Part shown: one piece after another, positions 15,357 to 23,317 of the stretch
Numbering within the stretch: position 1 is the first letter of the stretch
Layout of the letters: every line of letters begins with the position of its first letter
Assembly (NCBI GenBank): GCA_049698215.1
Contig: JBAVXH010000041.1
Coordinates: 1 to 34,102 of the forward strand
Origin: PALSA-894 sp049698215
Lineage (GTDB): Bacteria > Pseudomonadota > Alphaproteobacteria > Rhizobiales > Xanthobacteraceae
DNA length: 34,102 nucleotides
Reading direction: 5' to 3'
Notes under the pieces: model-generated
What the model was told of the DNA's origin: nothing
Seen by the model: the letters and a program-made list of their open reading frames with translations, nothing else
Database searches by the model: none
Made by a program: the position numbers and the translations under genes

Positions 15357-16937
15357 ATGATCAACCGCATCCTCACCGTCGGCGGCTTTACGCTCATCTC
15401 GCGCGTGACCGGCTTCCTGCGCGACATCGTGATGGCGGCGGTGCTCGGCGCCGGCCCGATCGCGGATGCGTTCCTGGTCGCGTTCCGCCTGCCGAACCAT
15501 TTCCGCGCGATCTTTGCCGAAGGCGCGTTCGCGGCCGCCTTCGTGCCGGCCTACGCGCGCATCCGCGAGCAGGGCGGGGTAGACGCCGCGCGGCTTTTCG
15601 GCGACCGCATCTTCACGCTGCTGCTGGCGAGCCAGATCGTGCTACTCGCGATCGCGCTCGCTTTCACGCCGGCGGTGATCGAACTGCTGGCGCCCGGCTT
15701 CCACAACGATGCGACGCGCTTCCCGCTCGCCGTCACGCTGACGCGCATCACGTTCCCGTATCTCCTGCTGATGACGCTGGTGACGCTGTTCTCCGGCATC
15801 CTCAATTCCGTCGGAAAGTTCGCCACCGCCGCGGCCGCGCCGATCCTGCTCAATCTCACCATGGTGGCGACGCTGCTGACCGCGGCGTTCTTCCCGACGC
15901 CGGGCCACGCGGCAGCCTGGGGCGTGCTCATCGCCGGCGTACTCGAAGTGCTGCTGGTCGGCGGCGCTGCGCTGCGCGCCGACGTGATGGTGACGCTGCG
16001 GCAGCCCTGGCCTGACCCGGACGTGAAGCGCTTCTTCAAGGCGCTCGGGCCGGCGACCGTCGGCTCGGCCGGCGTGCAGCTTGCGCTGTTCGCCGACACC
16101 ATCATCGCAAGCTTCCTCGCGGCGGGCGCGCTCTCCGCGCTCTATTATGCCGATCGGCTCTATCAGCTCCCCGGCGGCGTGATCGGCATCGCGGTCGGCA
16201 CCGTGCTGCTGCCCGAAATGGCGCGGCGCATCGCGGCGGGCGATGCGAACGGCGCGCGCATCGCGCAGGAGCGCGCGATCGAGTTCACGCTGCTGCTGGC
16301 GATCCCTTGTGTCGCGGCGTTTCTCGTCGTGCCCGACCTGATCATGCGCGCACTGTTCATGCGCGGGAAATTCACCGCCGCCGACGCACAGGCCGCCGCC
16401 GCCACGCTCGCCGCCTACACGATTGGCTTGATTCCGTTCGTGCTGATGCGCAGCGCCACCGCGCCGTTCCTCGCACGCGGCGACACCGCAACACCCGTGA
16501 AGGCGGCGCTCACGGGTGCCGCGGTCAACATCGCGCTCAAGATCGCGTTTCTCTCTTTCACTCCGCTCGCGCAGGTCGGCCTCGCGCTCGCGACCTCGAT
16601 CGGCGCCTGGATCAATTTCGGCCTGATCCTCTGGTTCGGCCTGCGGGCCGGCTACATGAGCTTCGATGCCGCGTTCAAGCGTGCGGTCGTAAAGCTCGTG
16701 CTCGCCGGCCTCGCGCTGTTCGCGGCGCTGTGGATCGCGCAATGGCCGGTGCTTGCCATGACGGCCGGCTTCCCGGGGAGCCACACATGGCTCGCTCTGC
16801 TGCTTCTCGGTTTCCTCGGAGCGCTCACCTATGGCGGCGCGGTCATCGGGCTGTTCGGGAAGGCGTGGCTCGCCTCGTTCTGGCGAACTCCCAAGGCAGT
16901 TACGCCGTCTTCTTCCGTTCCTCCGGCACCAGAGTGA
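15357..16937 (+). CDS. murJ: MurJ/MviN-type lipid II flippase
   Basis: A 526-residue protein of the MOP superfamily, of normal MurJ length with about 14 hydrophobic segments. The N-terminus holds SRVTGFLRDIVMAAVLGAG, ADAFLVAFRLPN and RAIFAEGAFAAAFVPA, the most conserved MurJ block, with the arginines that line the central cavity retained. MurJ moves undecaprenyl-linked peptidoglycan precursor across the inner membrane. The start ATG at 15357 directly follows a palindromic repeat and has no clear Shine-Dalgarno. The 3' end overlaps the convergent protease gene by 38 bases. In many Rhizobiales murJ sits beside glnD and trpS; here it is next to LPS genes, so a paralogue acting on another lipid-linked sugar is possible. 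Confidence 0.88.
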   Translation: MINRILTVGGFTLISRVTGFLRDIVMAAVLGAGPIADAFLVAFRLPNHFRAIFAEGAFAAAFVPAYARIREQGGVDAARLFGDRIFTLLLASQIVLLAIALAFTPAVIELLAPGFHNDATRFPLAVTLTRITFPYLLLMTLVTLFSGILNSVGKFATAAAAPILLNLTMVATLLTAAFFPTPGHAAAWGVLIAGVLEVLLVGGAALRADVMVTLRQPWPDPDVKRFFKALGPATVGSAGVQLALFADTIIASFLAAGALSALYYADRLYQLPGGVIGIAVGTVLLPEMARRIAAGDANGARIAQERAIEFTLLLAIPCVAAFLVVPDLIMRALFMRGKFTAADAQAAAATLAAYTIGLIPFVLMRSATAPFLARGDTATPVKAALTGAAVNIALKIAFLSFTPLAQVGLALATSIGAWINFGLILWFGLRAGYMSFDAAFKRAVVKLVLAGLALFAALWIAQWPVLAMTAGFPGSHTWLALLLLGFLGALTYGGAVIGLFGKAWLASFWRTPKAVTPSSSVPPAPE

Positions 16938-17919
16938 AGGCGCGCGGCTTGCCGAGGCGTAGCACCTTGATCTCGACCGCCCTGCCGATCCGCTCGCCGG
17001 TGAGCAGGCGGATCAGGTCGTCCGCGCCGGTCACGGGCTCGGCATCGAGGCTCACGATCATGTCGCCGGTGAGCAGGCCCGCCCGATTGGCCGGGCTGCC
17101 CGGCTCGGAGGCGATGATCGTCGCAGCCGTTGCTTGTGTGAGCTCGGCCGCGAGCTGCAGCCGCCGCGGAATGGTCGTCTGCTGCGCCGAGATGCCGATG
17201 TAGGCGCGCCGCACCCGGCCATGCCGCACCAGCCCGCCGAGCACGAACTTCGCCGTGTTGGCCGCGACCGCAAAGCAGATGCCCTGCGCGCCCTGGATGA
17301 CGGCGGTGTTCACGCCGATCACCTCGCCATGCGAGGAGACCAGCGGCCCGCCCGAATTGCCGGGATTGAGCGCCGCATCGGTCTGGATCACGTCGTCGAT
17401 CAACCGCCCGGTGCGGGCGCGCAGCGAGCGTCCCAGCGCCGAGACGACGCCGGCCGTCACGGTCGACTCAAAGCCGAGCGGATTGCCGATCGCGACCACC
17501 AGTTGGCCACGCCGCAGCTTCTTGGAGTCGCCCAAGGTCGCTGCCGGCAGGGTCACGGGGGCATCGACCCGCACCAGGGCAAGGTCCGTGTCCGGATCGT
17601 CGCCGACCACCCGCGCGGTCAGCTGGCGGCCTTCCGTGGTCATCAGCTCGACGCGCGCAGCGCCGCCGACCACGTGGCTGTTGGTCAGCACCAGCCCGTC
17701 CGGCGCGACGATCACGCCGGAGCCGGAGCCTGCGCGCACGGTGTTGCGGCCGTGCCAGACATCGATCCGGACCACGGCCGGGCCGACGCGGTCGACCACG
17801 TCGGTGATGGCCTGCGAATAGGCATCGAGTAGCGCGGCATCGTCCGGCGGCGGGGTGAGGCCGGAGGACACAGGCGCGTTCGCGTGCTCGTCGAGCACGA
17901 AATCAATCGTATCGAACAT
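16900..17919 (-). CDS. HtrA/DegP-like serine protease with one PDZ domain, no visible signal peptide
   Basis: A 339-residue S1C family protease. The trypsin-like domain has all three catalytic residues: H82 in TNSHVV, D112 in DTDLALV and S189 in NPGNSGGP. A single PDZ-like domain covers about residues 225-330 (RRAYIGISAQQ, then EPGSPANRAGLLTGDMI). The N-terminus (MFDTIDFVLDEHANAPVSSG) is acidic and not hydrophobic, so no Sec signal or membrane anchor is visible. Either the enzyme is cytoplasmic or the true start differs. Classical DegP has two PDZ domains and a signal peptide, and DegS has one PDZ and an anchor. Its 3' end overlaps murJ by 38 bases, and it diverges from the efflux adaptor gene. 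Confidence 0.85.
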   Translation of the reverse strand: MFDTIDFVLDEHANAPVSSGLTPPPDDAALLDAYSQAITDVVDRVGPAVVRIDVWHGRNTVRAGSGSGVIVAPDGLVLTNSHVVGGAARVELMTTEGRQLTARVVGDDPDTDLALVRVDAPVTLPAATLGDSKKLRRGQLVVAIGNPLGFESTVTAGVVSALGRSLRARTGRLIDDVIQTDAALNPGNSGGPLVSSHGEVIGVNTAVIQGAQGICFAVAANTAKFVLGGLVRHGRVRRAYIGISAQQTTIPRRLQLAAELTQATAATIIASEPGSPANRAGLLTGDMIVSLDAEPVTGADDLIRLLTGERIGRAVEIKVLRLGKPRAFTLVPEERKKTA

Positions 17920-18058
17920 GGGATTTTCGGGGTTGTGGACTTGCGATTCGTTCGCGGATATGGGGTGCCGGCCGCCGTAGCGAAAGAGCAGCGCCCGCGC
18001 GTGGACCGGCCACGATTGTGTGATATCCGCCCGGCCGGGGTGCGCAGGCTTTATGGTG

Positions 18059-18075
18059 ACCCGGATTCGGGTTTT
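18059..18075 (+). promoter_or_regulatory. Small hairpin with T-run in the adaptor leader
   Basis: ACCCG (18059-18063), loop GATT, CGGGT (18068-18072), with a run of four T through 18075, ends nine bases before the efflux adaptor ATG. It resembles a very short attenuator or simply sits in the leader. The stem is only five pairs and this is weakly supported. Confidence 0.2.
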
Positions 18076-18083
18076 GATGGCTG

Positions 18084-19259
18084 ATGAATCCTGTGCTGAC
18101 GCGCCTCGCGCCCTTGCTGATTGGCCTTGCGCCGCTTCTCGCCGGCTGCGGGGAGGGCGCCCCGAAGCAGGCCGCGTCCCCGCCGCCGGCCGTCACCGTC
18201 GCCAAGCCGACGAAGCAGCAGGTCACCGACTACGACGAATATGTCGGGCGCTTCCTCGCGGTCGACATGGTCGAGGTGCGGGCGCGGGTTTCCGGGTATC
18301 TGGACAAGGTCCATTTCAAGGACGGCGAAATCGTCAAGCAGGGCGATCCGCTGTTCAGCATCGACCGTCGTCCGTTCGAGACATCGCTTGCGCAGGTGCG
18401 CGCGACGCTTGCGCAGGCTCGCGCCAATCTGGCCTTCACCGAAGGCGATCTCGCCCGCGCCTCGCAGCTGGTGAAGGATCGCACCATCACGGAGCAGACC
18501 TTCGAGCAGCGCACGCAGGCGAAACGCGTCGCCGAAGCCTCGGTGGCCGCACAGGAAGCGGCGGTCCGGCAGGCCGAGCTCGACCTTCAGTTCACCGAAC
18601 TCAAGGCGCCGGTGGCGGGCCGCATCGGCGACCGGCGCGTCTCCGAGGGCAACCTCGTGACCGGCGGCACCGGGGGCAACACCACGATGCTTGCCACCAT
18701 CGTGTCGATCGATCCGATTCGCTTCGAATTCACCTTCGATGAGGGTTCGTTCCTGCGCTACGAGCGTCTCGGCAAGGAGGGGAAGGACACTGCGAGCCGC
18801 CAAACCGGCATCGAGGTCGCCGTCAAGCTGATCGACGAGAATGATTTCAGTCATCCAGGACGGATGGATTTCGTCGACAACGTGATCGAACGCTCGTCCG
18901 GTACGATCCGCGGCCGTGCGTCGCTTGCGAACCCCAACGGCACGCTGACGCCCGGCATGTTCGGCCGCGTGCGCGTGCCGGGTTCCTCGCCCTACGAGGC
19001 GCTGCTCATTCCGGACAACGCGATCGGCTCCGAACAGGTGCGTAAATACGTGCTGGTGGTCGACGGCGAGAACGTCGCCCGCATCAAGTACGTCACGCTC
19101 GGCCAACTCGCCGGCAACCTGCGCGTCATCAAGGACGGCTTGAGCACGGACGACCGCGTCATCGTCAACGGCCTGATGCGCGCCCGCGCGGGCTCAAAGG
19201 TCACGCCGCAGGAACAGGGCACGCCGCCGGCCGGCGCCGGGCCGCAGGCGAAGAAATAG
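18084..19259 (+). CDS. RND efflux periplasmic adaptor lipoprotein, AcrA/MexE type
   Basis: A 391-residue membrane fusion protein. The signal ends in the lipobox LLAGC (acylated C22), so it should be anchored to the periplasmic side of the inner membrane. VRARVSGYLDKVHFKDGEIVKQGDPLF is the first lipoyl half-motif. A coiled-coil hairpin (about residues 100-160, rich in AQARANLA-type heptads) and the second lipoyl half (ELKAPVAGRIGDRRVSEGNLV) follow. Next come the beta-barrel region and a proline/alanine-rich tail ending in AKK. The partner pump is expected directly downstream, but the full pump gene starts about 4.06 kb later, after two opposite-strand genes. No outer-membrane channel gene is visible. 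Substrate unknown. Confidence 0.9.
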   Translation: MNPVLTRLAPLLIGLAPLLAGCGEGAPKQAASPPPAVTVAKPTKQQVTDYDEYVGRFLAVDMVEVRARVSGYLDKVHFKDGEIVKQGDPLFSIDRRPFETSLAQVRATLAQARANLAFTEGDLARASQLVKDRTITEQTFEQRTQAKRVAEASVAAQEAAVRQAELDLQFTELKAPVAGRIGDRRVSEGNLVTGGTGGNTTMLATIVSIDPIRFEFTFDEGSFLRYERLGKEGKDTASRQTGIEVAVKLIDENDFSHPGRMDFVDNVIERSSGTIRGRASLANPNGTLTPGMFGRVRVPGSSPYEALLIPDNAIGSEQVRKYVLVVDGENVARIKYVTLGQLAGNLRVIKDGLSTDDRVIVNGLMRARAGSKVTPQEQGTPPAGAGPQAKK

Positions 19260-19268
19260 CGTTCCTGG

Positions 19269-21572
19269 TCAGAAGATGAAGTCGCTGTTGGTCAGCAGCG
19301 ACGCATTCACGTGCTGTAGCGTGAGCCGCATGCCGGGGCCGAGGTCGAGCACCGTGTCTGCGCCAACCTGCTGAGCATTGAGGTCGCTGAGGTCCGCGTG
19401 CAATCCGCCACCCAGGCTGATGCGGTCGGCGCCGATCTCGAAGTCGACAATGATGTCATTGCCGACGTTGGCGCCGTTACTCAGATCGAAGTGGAAGACA
19501 TCCCGTCCCTCGAAGCCCTGCATTGTGTCGTCACCTAGGAAGCCCGTGATCCGGTTGTCGCCATGATTGCCGATGATGAGATCGCCGCTTTGCGAGCCGA
19601 CGATGTTCTCGACGCCGGAAAGGGAGTCCGGGATGAACGGGTAATCGATCGGATTGACGTTTCGGACCGGCGGGTGTCCCGCGAGGCCGCTCAGCAGGTT
19701 TATCTCCAGATCAAAGACCACGCCGGAGTAATCGACCGTATCGATGCCGTCGCCGCCACTTATCGAATTGAAGGTTCCGTCGCTGAGGAACACGTCGTCA
19801 CCGCCTTCTCCGGCCATGATGTCGTGGCCGGTGCCGGTGCCACCCGACAGCGTGTCGTCACCGTCGCCGCCGAAGAGAATATCCCAGTCGTCGCCACCAT
19901 CGAGGCGATCGTTCCCGCCGCCGCTCTGAATGAAGTCCCTGCCACCGCCGCCGAAGAACGAATTGTCATGCGCGTCGCCCGTGAACGTGTCGTCTAAGTT
20001 GCTGCCGACGATCTCCTGAAAGTTCGACAGGAAGTCCAAGCCGACCGTACCGGCACCCAGCCCCTTCCTGACGACCCCGATGTCAAGCCGGATGTCCAAC
20101 TGGAGGCTCGACTCCGTATAGACGACGCGGTTGATCCCAGCGCCACCGTCGAGACGATCAGTACCTTCTCCCGCGATGACGATATCGTCGCCGCCTGCGG
20201 CGTCGATCCGATCGTCACCGGCACCGCCGGCGAGCGTGTTATCGGCGTTGTCGCCGAAGATGATGTCGTTGAAGGCGGACCCGTACACCTGCTCGATGTT
20301 GACGAGCCGATCGAATCCTCCGGGGCCGTTGGTGCTGAACGCTACTCCACTCGCCAAATTCACGAAGCCGGCCGTCGTCAGTACGTAGGCGTCCGTGCCG
20401 TCCCCGCCGTCGATCAGGTCGTCTCCGAGGCCGCCGGTCAGCACATCATTGCCGTCTCCACCGGACAGCGTGTCGTTTCCGGAGCCGCCGTCGATCGTGT
20501 CGGAGCCGTTCCCGCCGATGACGATGTCGTCCAACCCACCACCGAAAACCGTGTTGTCGCCGTCTCCGGTGTGGAACGTTGTTCCGACCGCAAAGCCTGC
20601 CGCGGCGGCCGCGGCCGCGCTGCCCGGCAGAATCATCGTGTCATTGCCGTCCAGGGCATCGTACTGCGTCCCCGCCCGGTAGCTGCCGACAACGACCGTA
20701 TTGAAGTCCACAACGTCATCGCCCGCGGTGAACAGCGGTCCGGGATCGGTGTGGCCGTTGATGGCGATCGACAGCTGCGCGGTTGCTTGGCCGTACCCAT
20801 CGCTGATCGTGTAGGCAAAGGTTTCCTGGAACGTGTTGCCGTCGTTCAGCGCCTCGAGGGCCGGGTTCGTCTGGTCGAGGAGGTAGCTGTAGCTCCCGTC
20901 GGCGTTCAGGGTCAGCGTGCCATAGAGGCCGGCCAACACGCCCGCGCTGGTGACCGAGAGCGTGGCGTCCGCGATGCCGCCCAGCGCGTCGTTGGCGAGC
21001 ACATTGCCCGCGATGGCGCTCGAAGCATCGTCCTCGGCGATGGCGTTCGTGTCCGCATGCGCGACCGGCGACGCCGGGTCGGCAATCAGGACCGTCTGAA
21101 CCCGCTCGAAACCCCTGGCTGTCAGATTGATATTGAAGTTGAAGCCGTAGGCCGAGAAATCGAACGCGGTGTTGCTGCCGGCCGCACGAAAGTCGGCGAA
21201 CACCGTGCTGGCGTTCATCTCATTGAGCTGCGACTGGATCAGCTTCAGGACCAGCGTGTCGGTGCCGTTGCCACCCTCGTAAACGTCGTGTGCCGTCAGG
21301 TTGTCGACCGCAACATAGACAGCGGTGTCGTCGCCGTTGTTGCCGAACAGCAGATCGGAGCCCGATCCGCCGTCGAGAATATCGTTGCCGTTGCCGCCGC
21401 TGACGGTGTCGTTGCCGGCGCCGCCATCGACGACGTCGTTGCCGTTGTCGCCGGAAAGATTGTCGGCGCCGCCGCCTCCGTAGATCGTGTCGTTCCCGTT
21501 GCCGCCGTTGATGATATCGCTGGAGTTTGTGCCAATTAGGGTGTCGTTGTTGTTCGTTCCGGTGGTGCTCAA
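19269..21572 (-). CDS. RTX calcium-binding protein with VCBS-like domain, probably type I secreted
   Basis: A 767-residue acidic, glycine/aspartate-rich protein with no N-terminal signal peptide. Nonapeptide repeats of the GGxGxDxUx type form a first block (about residues 8-85), a central block (about 345-395) and several blocks to about 690, enough for several calcium-binding parallel beta-rolls. Residues about 175-270 form a VCBS/cadherin-like domain (AEDDASSAIAGNVLANDA, then LTLNADGSYSY). The C-terminus ends NSDFIF after a final DFEIGADRISL segment, the usual type I secretion signal form in RTX proteins. It starts at TTG 21572 with AAGGGAAG six bases upstream. No catalytic domain is recognised; an adhesin or surface-layer role is a guess. 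No type I secretion genes lie in the window. It lies opposite to and between the efflux adaptor and pump genes. Confidence 0.88.
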   Translation of the reverse strand: MSTTGTNNNDTLIGTNSSDIINGGNGNDTIYGGGGADNLSGDNGNDVVDGGAGNDTVSGGNGNDILDGGSGSDLLFGNNGDDTAVYVAVDNLTAHDVYEGGNGTDTLVLKLIQSQLNEMNASTVFADFRAAGSNTAFDFSAYGFNFNINLTARGFERVQTVLIADPASPVAHADTNAIAEDDASSAIAGNVLANDALGGIADATLSVTSAGVLAGLYGTLTLNADGSYSYLLDQTNPALEALNDGNTFQETFAYTISDGYGQATAQLSIAINGHTDPGPLFTAGDDVVDFNTVVVGSYRAGTQYDALDGNDTMILPGSAAAAAAAGFAVGTTFHTGDGDNTVFGGGLDDIVIGGNGSDTIDGGSGNDTLSGGDGNDVLTGGLGDDLIDGGDGTDAYVLTTAGFVNLASGVAFSTNGPGGFDRLVNIEQVYGSAFNDIIFGDNADNTLAGGAGDDRIDAAGGDDIVIAGEGTDRLDGGAGINRVVYTESSLQLDIRLDIGVVRKGLGAGTVGLDFLSNFQEIVGSNLDDTFTGDAHDNSFFGGGGRDFIQSGGGNDRLDGGDDWDILFGGDGDDTLSGGTGTGHDIMAGEGGDDVFLSDGTFNSISGGDGIDTVDYSGVVFDLEINLLSGLAGHPPVRNVNPIDYPFIPDSLSGVENIVGSQSGDLIIGNHGDNRITGFLGDDTMQGFEGRDVFHFDLSNGANVGNDIIVDFEIGADRISLGGGLHADLSDLNAQQVGADTVLDLGPGMRLTLQHVNASLLTNSDFIF

Positions 21573-21874
21573 CGGCGGCTTCCCTTGAATGATCGGCGCG
21601 CGGCCGGGTGAAGGGTTGCCGTTGCTAGCAAGTGCGATCTAATGATGTATGAAATCGCGCCTCGAATTTTTCTGGATTCAAAGACAAACCGGTTTAGATC
21701 GTCGTAAGCATGGGATTTGGGACTCGCGGCTGAAACGATCCCGCGCGTGCTCATCGTCGCTTCGCACTTCAGGCGTCCGCGATGCCGATCTCGCGCTTCT
21801 TCATCGACCGCCCGATCGTCGCCTCGGTGCTGCCGGTCGTGCTGGAGCGGCTGGCATTACGAGGCAACCGTCGA
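21573..21874. other. Gene-poor, AT-richer gap between RTX and phosphoesterase genes
   Basis: About 300 bases hold no intact gene. The stretch around 21640-21700 is visibly richer in A and T than its surroundings and probably holds the promoter of the minus-strand RTX gene, though no clear -35/-10 pair could be fixed. Its right part (21782-21850) is a plus-strand RND pump remnant listed separately. No terminal inverted repeats, target-site duplication or transposase were seen by eye. Confidence 0.5.
21782..21850 (+). pseudogene. Remnant of the 5' end of an RND efflux pump gene
   Basis: ATG 21782 is followed by codons for MPISRFFIDRPIVASVLPVV. This matches the first twenty residues of RND pumps and aligns without gaps to MKISHFFIDRPIFASVLSIV of the intact pump at 23318. 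After about 20-23 codons the similarity stops abruptly, 25 bases before the end of the opposite-strand phosphoesterase gene. The nucleotide sequences of the two pump starts differ at many third positions, so this is an old paralogue fragment and not a fresh duplicate. It suggests that a pump gene once stood here, close behind the adaptor, and was lost by recombination. Confidence 0.65.
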
Positions 21875-23059
21875 TCAGACCACCAAACGGACGTTTTGGC
21901 CGGACGCCAACCGGATTGGCTTGGCGGAATATTCGAACCGGTCGAAGGTCACGTAGCCGGCGGCGTCATGCCACGACTCCTGAGGGCGCGGCACAGTCGT
22001 GAAAAAGCCTTCGATTTTGTCAGCCGTCACCTCGATCGTGGCGAAGCCGTGCCGATCATCGGTGGCGGCGACAAGGTGCGCGCCCGTGGCTGCATCAACG
22101 TGTCCCGGCGCCGCGGTCAGTTCGTGAAGATTGGGATAACCTCCGTTGCCGATCACAAAGAACGGCAGGGTCCCTCCGGGAATGGGCTTTTCGATCCGTT
22201 GGTAATCGTGCACGTGGGCGGTCAGAACGATGTTCGGAACGCGCCTCGTCTCGTTGATCACATCCTGCACGACGCCGGCCATGACGACGCTGCCACTGTG
22301 GAACTTGTCAAAAGAATAGACCGGATGGTGCAGGGCGAGGATGAGCGCCCTGTCTGAAGGAGCATCCGCCATCTGGCCGCGGAACCACTCTTTCTGGTCG
22401 TCGTCGATGCGCCCCCCTTCGGGCACATTGGTATAGAGGCCGATGAAATACGCGAGCGGCGTATCGAGGCACCAGTACGCGTAGGGCTGGATCATCGCCA
22501 TGCGTTGGGTGTCCATCGATTCTTCGGTGTAGGTGTCAGGCGGGGCACAAAAGTTCCTCTCGAATCCTTCGAGCGATAGCCGCTGTCGCCGGCTCGTTGC
22601 CCCGTCGTGATTGCCTGGAATTGCAAAAATCGGTGCAGGGTAGTGCTCATAAGGATCGTAGAACTGCGCGAAATAGTTGTCCGTCTCTCCGTTGAAGTAG
22701 ACGACGTCGCCAATCTGATAGAAAAAAGACGCGGGCTTCGGATTTCCTTCAAACGAACGCTCCATGCCTTTGGCGACGAGAAGCTGCCGCTCCGGATTGT
22801 TCACTCCACCGGTGTCGCCAACGGTATGGAAAACCATTCGGCCGGCAGCTTTGATCGCGTCGACGGCTGGCGTGCCGAGCACCCGGGCAAGATCGAGCCG
22901 GTAGGGTGGGGGACCTTTCGGCTCGAAAGGAATGGGCTGAAAGTTCGATCGCTCCGCGGCATCGCTCATCAGCGATTCCGCGGCCAACGCGAGACTCGGC
23001 CGTGCTACAGAGCCTAACGGTCCTCCCGACGGTCGCGGTCTATAGAAACTCATGGCCAT
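21875..23059 (-). CDS. Metallophosphoesterase with purple-acid-phosphatase-like motifs
   Basis: A 394-residue calcineurin-like phosphoesterase when started at ATG 23059; the open frame extends to a TTG at 23125 and ATG 23053 is also possible. Metal-binding blocks appear in family order: GDTGG (D82), GDVVY (117-121, with the tyrosine that ligates iron in purple acid phosphatases), GNHD (149-152), LHHP (H244/H245) and AHVHDYQR (H282, H284). It should hydrolyse a phosphoester with a two-metal centre; the substrate is unknown. No clear signal peptide is visible. It is co-oriented with and upstream of the RTX gene, and both interrupt the efflux operon. Codon use looks less GC-rich than the LPS genes by eye. 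Confidence 0.8.
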   Translation of the reverse strand: MAMSFYRPRPSGGPLGSVARPSLALAAESLMSDAAERSNFQPIPFEPKGPPPYRLDLARVLGTPAVDAIKAAGRMVFHTVGDTGGVNNPERQLLVAKGMERSFEGNPKPASFFYQIGDVVYFNGETDNYFAQFYDPYEHYPAPIFAIPGNHDGATSRRQRLSLEGFERNFCAPPDTYTEESMDTQRMAMIQPYAYWCLDTPLAYFIGLYTNVPEGGRIDDDQKEWFRGQMADAPSDRALILALHHPVYSFDKFHSGSVVMAGVVQDVINETRRVPNIVLTAHVHDYQRIEKPIPGGTLPFFVIGNGGYPNLHELTAAPGHVDAATGAHLVAATDDRHGFATIEVTADKIEGFFTTVPRPQESWHDAAGYVTFDRFEYSAKPIRLASGQNVRLVV

Positions 23060-23317
23060 GGCTGTGGGCCCCCCGTTGGCAAATAACAGTTCACGAAAGC
23101 TGCACGCTACGGCGATCGATTGCAAGCATGATCAGTTGCCACCAAATGGTTGCGGGGCGCCATGCGGCGAACCGCTCAAGCTCAGGCCGCTCGCCGGCGA
23201 GAACTGGACAGCTGGAATTCCATTCGTTTAAGCGGGTCCACCATCGTGATGGCCCGAAAGCGAACACAACGGTGTGACTATGATGCCCGCCGATGCGCCC
23301 AGACCCCATGCTCTCCG

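Noticed and set aside
15642..16784. 380-codon minus-strand frame opposite murJ
   Set aside because: Extremely Arg/Glu/His-rich product, an antisense image of the hydrophobic murJ codons.
20571..21539. 322-codon plus-strand frame across the RTX gene
   Set aside because: Antisense to periodic Gly/Asp codons, which produces long stop-free frames; the product has no domain and starts at no sensible ribosome site.
19700..21560. Short-period direct repeats resembling an array
   Set aside because: The periodicity is about 27 bases and follows RTX nonapeptides in frame. There are no unique spacers, so it is not a CRISPR array.
21569..21754. 61-codon minus-strand frame upstream of the RTX gene
   Set aside because: It runs into the RTX start from another frame, has no recognisable motif, and more likely covers the RTX promoter region.
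23279..23284. TATGAT as a -10 box for the RND pump
   Set aside because: It is near enough to the start codon to be plausible, but no -35 or extended -10 is visible.
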